From contig BLXT01003341.1 of assembly GCA_019648995.1 (NCBI GenBank), forward strand, positions 11,079-32,804: a DNA stretch of 21,726 nucleotides. Direction: 5' to 3'. Under the pieces are notes generated by a model that was given only the letters and a program-made list of their open reading frames with translations, was not told where the DNA came from and made no database searches. The translations under genes and the position numbers were made by a program. This DNA comes from Plakobranchus ocellatus (lineage: Eukaryota; Mollusca; Gastropoda; Plakobranchidae). Below are positions 9,476 through 20,221 of this stretch, piece by piece (the first letter of the stretch is position 1; each line of letters begins with the position of its first letter).

Positions 9476-10924
9476 GTTTACCACTTACTATCTTACGCTT
9501 GATGTTGTCCAGGTGAGATTAGATCATGCAAAATCCGACATAGGAATCTCTGCAGCTAATTACTACCAGCTGCCCTGCAAAATTCACCGCAATAAGATAT
9601 TTATTGACCATATCAATGTCAATGATGATTAACACATTAATCTGACTGCAGCCTCGAATAACACATAGAAAAAATCTCTTAAGTGTAGCCCATCCTTCAA
9701 AACGTGAGTCATTGTAGGGCTTCTAAAGTGGTGCTATTTGTTGTAGGCTCAGAACCATCCTTGCCGCAGGATCAAACTGAAACCAGCCTGAGATCACAAC
9801 ATTGAATAATGAATGCTCTATCACAGTATTTAAAAAAATTGCTTACCTAGTTTTGGTCTTTAAGTTCTTTGCAAAGGATCAAGATCAGGCTTGGTGACTA
9901 ACAACACAACCATGCATGCCGCTCAGGCCTGAATCTTTCAGATGGGGTTCAAAATGGCTTCCCGGCGATCTAAGAATCAATGTTAAAAGAAAAAAAAAAT
10001 CACACAAAAGAAACTGGCGAGACTTAAGAATACAAACATCAAGAGAGAGTGGAAAAAAAAGAAAAGGGTTTGAGGCGATACTAATGTTTGGATAAAACCA
10101 ACACTTCAGGGACATAAGTAATTGGTTTATTCTAAACAAAAATTAACCTCAACAATTGCAAAAAATATGAAGAAAAACAAGTGGACTACCAGAGAGGATT
10201 TGACATTAAGCAGGTTCTTCCCTCAAGAGAGTTGTCTTTTTTTTTCTTGTGTATTATATATATCAACACACACACACATACATGAATCTTTATTGTTATT
10301 TGATTGGTAAGGAATATCTACTAAAGTGTTTTAAAATAATGGAAGGGGGAGTTAGTAGAGAAGAGGAAAGGGGGAAAGTGTATGTGTGTGTGTGTGGGGC
10401 GGGGGGGTGGAAGAAAATCTCTTCTGCTAGACTCTGAATATACACACAAAATAGTACATCTATTCAAAAAGAAAACGTTTCTTTTCACCTTATAACTTTT
10501 ATATTATTACCAGTTGTGAATGGGACACATTTTCTATACCTAACTTGGATTTTCTTTCAAATTCTATCCTTGAACTCCAAGTTGATCAACTAAGACTTAG
10601 TCGGCATTATTCAAGAGCAGAACTGAGAGGTTCATTTTTAACCTTTAAATGTCATAAAAGGTCATTATTATAAAGACATAAAATTGTCATTGTTATTTTA
10701 TAGAAATTATCTGTAATTGTAAGCAATTGCTTGTATATAATAAAATTGTGTACAGCTATTTCAAAAATTAAATAGTGTATTAACTAAGCGTAGCTCAAGA
10801 AGTAAAATTAGTTTCTTCATCTAAATCTTGAGCTAAATGAAGATTGATTTGTTATATCTCTTGTTCTATCTACAGTCTCTTCCATCTCTCTCTCATTATC
10901 TTTTTTCCTCCTTTTGCTTATATA
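9476..10924. other. Unassigned AT-rich DNA with dinucleotide repeats
   Basis: I find no gene here. Short simple repeats are (AC)n at about 10264-10278 and (TG)n running into a G run at about 10381-10408. CAGCCTGAGATCAC (9784-9797) and GGGGTTCAAAATGG (9943-9956) look like SINE core and B-box scraps but stand alone. Several frames of 62-84 codons exist without any recognisable motif. Confidence 0.5.
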
Positions 10925-12732
10925 AATGACTTCAAAATGAAATAAAAACACTTAATTGTATGGAGAAATAGATTTTGATGCTTTGATCTTGAAATAGAGT
11001 AGAAATTTATAATTGTATGTTTTTTTAGGCATGCATTTGCTTAGATACTGCCAGCCGTTTCCAAAATAAGAAAGAAAAAGAGCAAAATTTTACTAAAAAA
11101 TGGCTTTGTTACAATCAAAATGTACTCGCGAATTTGAGGTGTTGCTGGCCATTTGAATTATTTTCGAGTGTCCTTTGACCTTCTTCTATTGATTCTCAGA
11201 CGAAAATTTAGCATTTTTCTGGTTGTGTTCTAGTAAAAGGCAATTAAGTTGAGGCTTTCAACCTCTTTTCAGGCTAATGTTTCACTTTCAGCCTAAAATT
11301 GCTGATTTCGCTCATGTAAATGACTTCAAAAGTAAAAAAAAAAACTTAATCGTATGGACAAAAACAAGTTGATACTTTGATCATGAAATAGAGTAGAAAT
11401 GTAAATCTGTGTATTTTTGAGGAAGGTGATTCTGTAGAAAATAGCAAAAATCGATTAAAAATTTCCACATAGCAATGAAACAACAGGATTTCGATGCTTA
11501 CTCTTTGCACTTTTGATCTCCATCATGATTGAAGTGCAGGGGGAAAGCTTTGCTTTCATCGAAAAGCACATTCGCAATGTATTTTAGCTCTTTCCAACAT
11601 CTCCTAAGTCTGACACTAACAAAATATGGAAGAAAAAGGGTGCAATTTTACTGAAAAAAATAGCTTTGTTATAATTGAAACTTACTTGTGGGTTTGAGCT
11701 CAATGCTGGCCATTTGGGTTATTTTATAGTGTCTTTCACCCTTACTCTATTGATATGTAGGAAAAAATGTTACCCTCTTGTAGAAGAATTCATGCCGACT
11801 GCGATGGATTTTAATTTAAGGGTTGCAATCACTTTTTTCGGGCTAATTCTCACCTCAAAATTGATGGTTGCCTCCCTTTGCAAAGCTAGAACTGATTCAA
11901 AAGGAATGAAAAAAAAAGAACATTTGGCCATTGGTTCATTGGACGTTAATGGAAAAAGCGTAGAAAGACAATTGAAGACTGCAGTGGAAAAACCAGATAC
12001 GTCACAGTCTTTGTACATAGTAGTTTTGTTTCCAGCATCAAACATATGGATAAAACAGTTAAGTCCACCGCAATTACTTTTTATTAAGATCACTATAAAA
12101 CGAAAGAAGCAAAACTTGCAAATTTTATATTTTTGATCTCTCCACTTCTCATTTTTGAGTTTTTCAATTGGAGTTTTCAATTGTATTTAGTCGATGCATT
12201 TTAGACACTTGGTTAAATAGATAATAGAAAGAAAAGAAAAAGAGTCCCCAGTTGGGGTGTAACAGAATCTTAACACTTTCATTTTCTCATATCTTTCACA
12301 AAGATAAGGTTTCTCTTTAATTCTCCTGGTGGAAAAAGATTCATAAACATTGGAAATAACATTCCCAATGTATTTTACTGTCTTCCGATGACTCCAGTGC
12401 CTGGCGTTTTCAAAAAAAGAAAAGAAAAATGTGTGAAATTCTATGAAAAATAGGTTCTAATGTGATCGAAGTTAACTCCCAGGCTGAAGTTGTAGCAAGC
12501 ACTTTGAGGTATTTAACAGTGTATTTCCATCTTTCTCTATCGATACACGAAAGAAAATTAAACATTGTTAAGGTTGAATCTGAGCCCAAAGGCGATCAAT
12601 ATTAAGGCCTGCAACGAGCTTTTGGTCTGGATTTTCAACCAAAAATAACGATTTTCCCCGTTTAAATCATTTTAAAATCCAATAAAAACATTGAAATGTA
12701 TAGAGATAAAAGATCAAATATTTCGGCTATGA

Positions 12733-12919
12733 AGTCATCATCATCAAGTGCCTTGCTTGTAAGCGTTGGCGATCATGTCCCTCCACAAATCCCTATCTTT
12801 GACGGCGGCCAGTATATCTGACACTTTTCCCGGTCCAAGCCATGTGGCCAGTCCATCCATTATCTTCTCCCTTTGTCTTCCTCTGCTTCTTTTTCCTTCA
12901 AACTTTCCTGTTGTTACCA
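12733..12919 (-). mobile_element. 5'-truncated non-LTR retrotransposon, ORF2 C-terminus
   Basis: The minus strand has 58 uninterrupted codons (12920 down to 12747) ending in TGA. The product has, in order, GKRSRGRQREKIMDGLATWL, then VSDILAAVKDRD, then LWRDMIANAYKQGT. The GRQR-x3-MD, aromatic W-LG, DR-x2-WR-x-M and terminal QGT pattern is the usual tail of LINE ORF2 proteins that end after the reverse transcriptase. The stop lies inside a TGATGATGATGA run, so the 3' UTR is almost nil and microsatellite-like, as known for RTE-type elements. That clade assignment is inference. Comparison with sister units (GAAATAGAGTAGAA at about 10991 and 11385) shows the fragment splitting CTATGAA from ATAAAGTAGAG, so it is an insertion. 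All catalytic RT and endonuclease domains are missing; it is a dead fragment. Confidence 0.8.
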
Positions 12920-13216
12920 AATAAAGTAGAGTACAATTATAACATTAGTGAATGGTGTCAGATTTTTTTAGAAACTCTTCTGTGAGAGAGAAAAAGCGCT
13001 ATAGAATAACAATGCTCACTTCTTGCATTTTTTGCTTCCGTCATTATTGAATTTTATAAAGAAACCTTTGCTTACAATGAAAAGCATTTTAGCCATTGCC
13101 AGCTGTTTCCGAAATCAGAAAGAACGCAATTAGGGCGCAATTTTACTAAAAAAAATAGCTTTCTTACGATCGAAACTAACTCCTGGGTTTGAGTTAGTGC
13201 TGGCGATTTGGGTTAT

Positions 13217-13224
13217 TTTATAGT
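13217..13224. repeat. Left target-site duplication TTTATAGT
   Basis: These eight bases directly precede the inverted-repeat element and recur as TTTATAGT at 15274-15281. The undisturbed sister unit has a single copy (11723-11730) followed by GTCTTTCACCC. Confidence 0.75.
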
Positions 13225-13238
13225 AGGTACCCCAAGCT
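13225..13238 (+). repeat. Left terminal inverted repeat
   Basis: AGGTACCCCAAGCT pairs with the inverted copy at 15259-15272 with one mismatch. Similarity does not extend further inward. Confidence 0.7.
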
Positions 13239-15258
13239 GCCCGCCTACCACACTTAACAGTGGTTACTTGTGCCTAACAGTACTGATAGATGAAGATATT
13301 CAACGCATATTTTTTCTGTCTTTAGCTTCACTATTATAAATAAAAATTATATCCTTGAATTCGTCTTTTTTTAGTCTACAATCTGTAAAAAAATTATAGT
13401 CCTGCTTTTATTAGAAATACTATTATTATTCGCGCAAAGAGAACCGTCCCGTCAATTTTTATTGTCTACTTTACTCCCAGCGCCGGTGGGCGAGATCGCA
13501 ATTTCTCTGATAAGGTTCAGTAAAAATAGAATCACCTCGCTCAGAATAATCGTATCGACCCACGGTTTTCTGCATAGTACAGGGGAGATCACTAGCTTTC
13601 ATTTGGTACCACTTTACGTCTTGAAAGTATGGGGGAAGGCAATTTAATTGACGAGTAAAAACTTTCTTTCCGAAAAATAGACCTTGTAAATTTCATCAAA
13701 TAGCGAAAGTAGTATCGTTGGAAAGCCCAATTCTTTGTCTTTTTAATGAACATTAAATTTTAAAAGTGACTGATTTGATGCTCAGGCAGTTTGCGATTCT
13801 TTAGACCCAACGACACAAGCTTCAGTGAAATTCGCCATCCGGCTCTATGCCTATAAATCGGCGATGGCTAATCCGGCTGTTCCAGGATTTGGCGAGCCGC
13901 CCGTAGACTCGCGCGATGCTAAAATGGAAAACAGGCAATCTTTGCGTAATCCTGCCCTAAAATTGTGGATTAGTAAGGGCTCTTTACTTGAGCATCAGTT
14001 TGTTACCGTTTCTAGCCCCATTAAAAAAATAAAAGTTTTTAAAATGTTAATTTTTATTTTGAAGCAAAGGTTTTAGGCCTACTTTTCTGCGTAGATCTAT
14101 TTTTAATAAAATAAAATAAAAATTCTTTCTTGCATGAGTATTTTAAAATTTTAAATATTGCAAAGCTTTTACTTTTCAGTGTCACAAAATAATTTTTTTT
14201 TAGCACTGAGGAGATCCTTTATGCTATAATGCATATATTTGATAATTTTTTCTTTTTATGTTTTCTAGGCCTACGTAATTTAAAAGGTTTGAAAACGATT
14301 TTGATTTGAATGAAAAGACCCATACCTATAGAAAGTGTCATCTTTGGGCAAATTATCTATTCAAATTAAATTAAACAGGCCTATATCGGTAGTTTATATT
14401 CAGTTATATACATAATAATTTACATATTATAATATAGGCCTCCATACATATGTGTAAGAAGAACAATGTATACAGTTATTTGCTATATTTTTTTTTTTTT
14501 ACTCTGTATTGGCGTCCCACTTTTTGACGGAGGGAACAGGCTGGTGGCCAATAATTCCACGTATTTTTGTTGAATAGACAGTTTTAGCCAAAAATAAGCA
14601 TTAAATCCGGAAACAGCATAAAAAATTACATAAATGGTGAAATTTTTACTGTGATATCTTGAAAGCTGCACATTTTATTGCACAAAAGCTAGGTAATATG
14701 TGTCGCTCGCGCTTATTTTTTTCCAAAGGGCAGATTTTTCAGATAACTTTTATTTTAAGGGGAGAAAAAGACTTGAATTTGGTTCTCAGAACTCTGAAAA
14801 AAATTGAGCTTCATTAACATAAATCTGAAATGAGGAAAAAAATATTGTTAAGACCATAGGTTGCTGCAGATTTTGTAATAGGTGTCTCAAAAATGGTCTT
14901 TTGCGATAATTGAGCGTAAATTTTGTCACACCATTTGCTTTTTTTTCAGACTTTAATGAAGATTTTTAAATGCTAGGGTTCTAAAACTTTACATTTTTGT
15001 TATTCGAGTAACTTTGCTGCAGATAAATAATGTTTTTTCAGTCCTCAGGTGTAAAATTGAAAAAATATAACTTAATAAATATATGCCTTTGTGGACAAAA
15101 TCATAGTTTTGCGTTGGTGAGCTGTATTTGTTTTTTAAAAATGCTGTAACTTTTTTATTTATTGTCCGATTTGCAAAATTTTTTTTGCGTTCTGCATGTT
15201 TAGCCAAGATCTAATCAACTATACTAATCAGATTATCTCAGAATAAGTTTGAAAAATG

Positions 15259-15272
15259 AGCTTGTGGTACCT
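15259..15272 (-). repeat. Right terminal inverted repeat
   Basis: AGCTTGTGGTACCT is the inverted partner of 13225-13238. One further A (15273) separates it from the right target duplication. Confidence 0.7.
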
Positions 15273-15273
15273 A

Positions 15274-15281
15274 TTTATAGT
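15274..15281. repeat. Right target-site duplication TTTATAGT
   Basis: This is an exact repeat of 13217-13224. ATCTTTCAACCATACTCTAT follows, which continues the interrupted tandem unit (compare GTCTTTCACCCTTACTCTAT after the empty site at 11730). Confidence 0.75.
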
Positions 15282-16918
15282 ATCTTTCAACCATACTCTA
15301 TCGATATATATAAAAAATTGTTACACTCTTGAAGAAGCTTTGAAGCTGTCTGCGACGGATTCCAAGGGTTGAAAAATCACAATTTCCGGGCTATTTCTCA
15401 CCACAAAATTGATGGTTGACTCTGATGCTAGATCTGACTCAGAATGAAAAAAAAGGACATTTGGTCACTGGTGTCATTGGACATTACTGGAAAAAGCATA
15501 CCAAAAAAATTGTATTGAGTCTGTACATTTTTTACCCTTGGTTAAATAGATATGTCATGGAACGCTAACATTTGGGGCCCAACTCAAGGCTTTTTACAGA
15601 CTTGCCTCAGAAAAATGTCATGAGCCCACTAATTTGCTCATCAAAATAATTCTTCAGTTAAACAAGATTAAAGAACAGAGACCAATAAATGGAAATGCTA
15701 ACGATTGATAGTTTTAAGAAATTAATCAAAGCGGCATCACAAGACCTGCTCTGCAACGAAACCCATAGAGATCAGAGAAGCATGAAAAAACCACACCACA
15801 TTGAAAGAGGATTGTGGAAGACAACATGGAAGTAAGGAACAGATTGTGGAAGGAAAGATCTAGTAAAGTTGAGATAAAGAAACAAAACTGGAGTCTGTTA
15901 TTCACGGGTTTTATCCTGACAGGAAGTCAAGAAGTATGAATGATGATACTATTGATAGTAAAGCCAAATTCAGAATCTGCGCTTTCCGGTTTACTGTTCA
16001 TTTTTTTTCTTTTTTTTTTTTTTGCTTGTTTATTTTACCTACGATACCATAGTCATCAAGCCCATTGATGAGAGAAAGAGAAGGAATAGAATCAGGGATG
16101 CAACGCATGCATTTGAGGAAACTTCATTCTTACAAGATCGTGCAAGTGACATTCATGCGGATGTTCCAGATATACACTGACTCTGTCTACCCCTGTGCCA
16201 TCCGTGACAAAGGGTCGGTGCAGAATGAAGTAAGGTAAGGGCTAGTTTGTCAAGAACTGCATTACCAATGCTTCTAGTAAGAAAAATCAAGAGTTTCAAA
16301 TAATTTGCTCTGGAGCAACTCTTTGAATTATGAAAAGCATATTGTGTAATCTCAGATATTCCCACAGACATGGATATCTTTTAAGTAGGCCATTCTGTGA
16401 GAAGGACTACCTCTCAGAACAGTCTCTGTCTGTTATGCTGTAGTATTTGCTCCTAGTGCTACAGATCACAGTATGATCGATAGGATTGTTGCACACAGTG
16501 TCCATCCTCTATATTGATAATTTAGTACAAAACTCGCAAATGTCTACAAGACTCACAGGCGTTATATCTTTGTAATTTTGAATGATAGCGTCATTATACA
16601 GATTTGAGCGAAGAGGCAATAGATGGGATGCTTTTGTTGCACTGTTATATCCCGACCACTGTTAGATTGGAAACATTTACACTCAATCTCAACAAATCCC
16701 AAAATAATGAATGAAAAAAAAAGCATGTAATATAGTTTTGAAAACTGGTTGTAAAATCAATGGCACCTGAGAAAGCAGTAGCTGACTAAAGTATCAAGTG
16801 GAGAATAGATAAGAACCAAACAGTGCAAAGTTGAAAAAAAGTGACAATGAAATACAAACGAAGAAATTGGAGAGAGAGTTACAGACAGGGCGCAAAATGT
16901 AAATATAATTTGAGAGAG

Positions 16919-17098
16919 AAATAAACAGGCAAATGTCTCAAATAGATGTAAGGGGGAGAAAAGGATGTTGTGATAGAGAGAGGGGACAATCAGTGAGGAC
17001 TTCAGAGATAAATAAACAGGTAAACGTCTAAAGTACATGTATGAGGGAGAAAAGGATGCTAAGATAGAGGGAATAGCCAATAAGAAAGAGAAAAGAAA
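16919..17098 (+). repeat. 91-bp direct tandem duplication, copy 2 only
   Basis: AAATAAACAGGCAAATGTCT with GGGAGAAAAGGATGTTGTGA (from 16919) is repeated 91 bases later as AAATAAACAGGTAAACGTCT with GGGAGAAAAGGATGCTAAGA (from 17010). Copies 1 and 3 have only one version of this segment. The units have already diverged at many sites, so the duplication is not recent. Confidence 0.7.
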
Positions 17099-17235
17099 AA
17101 TGAACAGTCACATTTCTGGATAAGGCTTGCCTTGAACTCCACAAATTTTAATTATTGTGAAAATTCAGGTAATATTTTTCAAATATACCGCATTCAGTTT
17201 GAGAACTTTGATAATTTTCTAAATTTTTCATTCAG

Positions 17236-17309
17236 AAACGTACTACAACTGGTGCGGTAACTACACGAAGAACCATGTCACCCGCGTCTTCTTCCGAAAA
17301 ACTAAGATG
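17236..17309 (+). other. Conserved exon-like block, copy 2
   Basis: This block sits in the same position as those at 4315 and 21196, after TTTTTCATTCAG and before GTATGCG. It is 74 bases long because of one extra A in the A run before CTAAG, which shifts any frame near its 3' end. The N-W-C-G-N-Y and HVTRVF frame is open up to that shift. It differs from the copy-3 block at five substitutions plus the extra base. Confidence 0.35.
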
Positions 17310-17530
17310 GTATGCGTAATCAATACATTAAATTGTGAACCATGAAAGAAATAATATGCTGATTTTGGGCGTACTTAATTTAATGCAAGGATTATTCATA
17401 TCACCGTGCTCAGAAGGGAATACAAATGACAATTTGAGATGGTGCTCAGTGTGCTGACAGTCTGCTGCAAAAAAAAAACACTTGACATACGACTTGTAGA
17501 CAAACTGCAGAGGCTGAAGGACAAAGCAAT

Positions 17531-17589
17531 AAAGATACCCTGTTGCTATTGCTGCTACTATTACTAAGAATAATAATAGTAAATTTACT
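17531..17589. repeat. Trinucleotide-rich junction between copies 2 and 3
   Basis: TTGCTATTGCTGCTACTATT and AATAATAATAG lie exactly between the end of copy 2 and the start of copy 3. Copy 1 is preceded by the same kind of CTG/CTA-rich sequence (696-1010), so the array appears to belong to the start of the duplicated segment. Confidence 0.55.
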
Positions 17590-18385
17590 ATAAGAACAAC
17601 TACAAACTCGGGCGGATAAGATGATAAATTTGAGATCAAAAACTTACTAAGACAAGCAGTCAGAAATGTGGTTACTATGTCCTGTCATGAGTAAGCCATT
17701 GATGGCGGGGGTGGTGTTGGTAGTGATCTATTATAACTCCCAGCTTAAAGGTTCAAAACGATTTGTATCAACAATCTTGAAAAAAATCTTTAGTTTTTGA
17801 TTGCGTCTTTGCTAGGATCAACTAGTGACAACCATGCAATCTGATTTGTACTCAAAATAATACTTTGACGTTCTAAAAGCCAGCTTGATAGGCTGTTTGC
17901 TTCATATAACTTGCTCACGTTTTTGTGACCTCAGGATTTTAACCCCTTACCCCTAGGGTGTTGACAACAAATAAAAATGTCTCTGCAGATTCCAAACCAA
18001 GATCACTAACCTCCAGGCACCCACGTTTTCAAGCCATGCCATAGACCCTATCACTAAACATTACAAAGTGATAGTACTAGCAATATATGTGAGTTTTGTC
18101 ACACTGTGAAAAAATAAACTATTTGTATTCGTTGAAAGTAAATAAGACTTGTATTTTTAAGTGACACACAATATTCACTTCTGAGATAACCTAAATTATT
18201 TTCCTCGTCGAGCTCTCAGAGGCATTCGGAAATATGTGGAATTATTACGGAGAGAGTTGTGCGCAATCAACCGATTCTGGCCTCAGCTCTACAGCCCATC
18301 TCGTTGTTTGTTATCAAATTCGCAGGTCTATTGTATGGAAATGTTACAAGAGCGACCACCTCAACGTGTGCCAGTGAATTTCCCT

Positions 18386-18862
18386 CCGTAAATACACAGA
18401 AGTGCCCATTCAAAGTTACCCGAATCAAAGCCAAAATTCACTGCTATTTACTTCTTTACAGATCTTAATCTATTGGTCTCAGTTGGGCTTGGCGCTGATG
18501 TTAGAGCAAACCTGTGACGTAGAGCCCAAACTGATCTCAGGCTGTGTTTGCTCTCAACTGCCCCACACTAATGCCATGGGTTTTCAAAGAGACTGCACTT
18601 TTCTTAGATTGTGTTAGTGGTATTTGAACCCGAGAGCCCCAGACAGAGAGCACGAGAAGCCCCTGTGCACACTCCTCCTATCCTGGAGGCCACCTTTGAC
18701 CCCGGTACCTGCAGCGGTAGAATCCAGGCCCAGTGCAGCCTAAGGACACAATCTCGATTTGATCAATCAATCGCTCCGCCCATTCCACCACAGAATGGTG
18801 ATCTGTGGGTTTCAATCCAACGCTTCCTCTAACTGGCTGTCTGTCTGTCTCAAATACAAATC
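18386..18862. mobile_element. ~477-bp insertion in copy 3, with tRNA-like pieces
   Basis: Copy 1 runs from CAACGTGTGCGAG straight to CAGATACTCAG, whereas copy 3 has 477 extra bases between CAACGTGTGCCAG and CAGATATTAAG. The insert is less AT-rich than its surroundings. On the minus strand it has a B box-like GGGTTCAAATACC (about 18622-18634) and then CAGCCTGAGATCAG (18529-18542), similar to the core scraps elsewhere in the window. A second B box-like GGGTTTCAATCC lies on the + strand near 18807-18818. It may be one or two nested SINE-like elements. The reading frames of 69-73 codons crossing it show no known motif. Confidence 0.5.
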
Positions 18863-20221
18863 AGATATTAAGAAGAAAAAAAAATTATGAAAACCCGATC
18901 TTAAACATGAGGCTAAAGAGGGATTGAAATTTGTCCCGGTATTCTAATCTAAAGATACCAAGTTGTTTCAAGCAACTTATTTTACAAGCTAGCTTGATCT
19001 CTGGAGAAAGTTGTATTGTTTTTTTCTTTCTTTGCAGACTTGAAATGTTTTTTTGTCTGGTTGTTGATAACTAACCAGTGCGTATCAGCGATGGTTTAAT
19101 TGATTATGTGTTGATATAATTATTGATTCCAACATTCATGAATTAAATCAGATTCTTTTCCTAATTTTTTCCCATAGGCCAGTATTTTTTTTTCTTTATA
19201 ATGAATTGGATCAAAAGTTAAAAACTCGTTTAATATCTGAATAAATATAATATAGCTAAAAAAGTTACTAGACGTCATCCCAGATTTGTAATTAAACAGT
19301 AAGACTATACATTGGAACTATTTTAATACAAGGGTTTTCAATTAACATATTAAGCAAAGAGGATTGCTCTCTGGAAACAGAATGGAAATATCCAGGACAT
19401 TGTTACAGTTTCTGATGACCTTGCCTTCTGGATTTTTTAATTTAAAATACTGTCGAGCTGTGTAAAACCGCTATATGCATAAACAGCAGGCCTTTTTTCC
19501 ATAAAAGTGATTTGCCGTAATTCTCTTTTTTATGACAATGTCAGCAAATAATTGATGCATAACAAAACAACCATTCTCAGGCACCTAAAGATGCACCTAC
19601 GAATGGCTTATGCACAAATATAGTGACAGCAAAACAGAGGCAATGATAGCAGACATTGAATATGGGATGTGATGAAGAGATCGCTTGTCTAGGGAAATTA
19701 AGTGGTGGATTGGATAGAAATGAAATCAAAAGACTGCTTGACAGAAATATCAAGAAGCTTTAAAAAAAATAAGACACATTTTAAACTAATCTACTCAAAT
19801 GCCAAGTTAAGGGTAGGAAGATTTAGGGTCCAACTCAAAGCTTCGCCTCAGAAGAAAATGTCAAGAGACCATTGGCCATATACTCTTCAATATAATCCTT
19901 TGGTTTATCAAGACCGAAGGACAGAGACCAATAAATCGAAATGCTAACTATCTGCAGTCCTTTAAATAATTAATCAAAGCAGCATCACAAGACCTGCTCT
20001 GCATCGAAACCCCTAAAGATCGGAGACGCATGAGAAAACCACACCATTTTGAAAGAGGATTACCCTGACAGGAAGTCAAGATGTATTGATGATGACAGTA
20101 TCTTCATCGCCTCCTGTTGGTTTTTTTGTTTATTTTCTTGTTGTTTTTACTAACTCCAATGCTCAGATTTTACATCAGGAGAAGCTACTCATAGGGAATA
20201 TTTTTTACCATAAAAAAGTAA

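Larger units (their letters stand above)
13225..15273. mobile_element. ~2.05-kb DNA transposon-like insertion, probably non-autonomous
   Basis: The element has imperfect terminal inverted repeats. The left end is AGGTACCCCAAGCT (13225-13238), and the right end reversed is AGGTACCACAAGCT (15259-15272), 13 of 14 matching. It is flanked by the 8-bp duplication TTTATAGT. It splits a tandem unit that is whole in a sister copy near 11661-11760, which gives an empty-site control. An 8-bp duplication fits hAT and a few other cut-and-paste groups, but the 14-bp ends alone do not name a superfamily; with one extra flanking base a 9-bp duplication is also possible. Inside, the longest frames are 61-83 codons (13462-13647, 13825-14076 and others) with no transposase motif I recognise, so it is likely non-autonomous or decayed. 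Two GC-richer patches lie near 13450-13640 and 13820-13990. The rest is very AT-rich, with four AGGCCT motifs between 14074 and 14441. Confidence 0.75.
10925..15569 (+). repeat. Block of diverged tandem units, interrupted by two insertions
   Basis: One anchor, TAGCTTTGTT followed by ATCGAAACT-like sequence, GCTGGCCATTTGGGTTATTT and TCTATTGAT, recurs at 11101, 11661, 12451 and 13155 (spacings 560, 790 and 704 bases). A second anchor, AAATGACTTCAAAATGAAAT with GATCTTGAAATAGAGTAGAA, starts near 10925, 11317 and 12662. A third, CACAAAATTGATGGTTG with AAAAAGGACATTTGG, occurs at about 11850-11940 and 15400-15465. The units are strongly diverged and have lost different parts. The fourth anchor unit is split: its first half ends at 13224 and its second half resumes at 15282. 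The 153-codon open frame 11675-12136 lies inside one unit, and the sister segment at 15315-15520 breaks it with TGA and indels, so I do not call it a gene. Confidence 0.7.
15570..17530 (+). repeat. Copy 2 of the ~3.8-kb unit, 5'-truncated
   Basis: Copy 2 starts abruptly at ATTTGGGGCCCAACTC, which matches copy 3 at 19821 and the equivalent of about 2850 in copy 1. The 5' half of the unit is therefore missing, and the tandem-repeat block lies directly upstream. It keeps ACAAGACCTGCTCTGCAACG (15738), TGAGGAAACTTCATTCTTAC (16113), the GTATGATCGATAGG segment (16471; in copy 1 but lost in copy 3) and the exon-like block at 17236. The frame matching the 96-codon frame of copy 1 is stopped by TGA at CACTGACTC. 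It ends near GACAAAGCAATAAAG and lacks the last ~230 bases seen in copies 1 and 3. Confidence 0.8.

Noticed and set aside
11675-12136. 153-codon open frame (+), overlapped by a 136-codon frame on the other strand (11770-12180)
   Set aside because: It lies inside a tandem unit. The matching segment at 15315-15520 has a TGA after GATTCCAAGGG and frame-changing indels. No family motif is visible.
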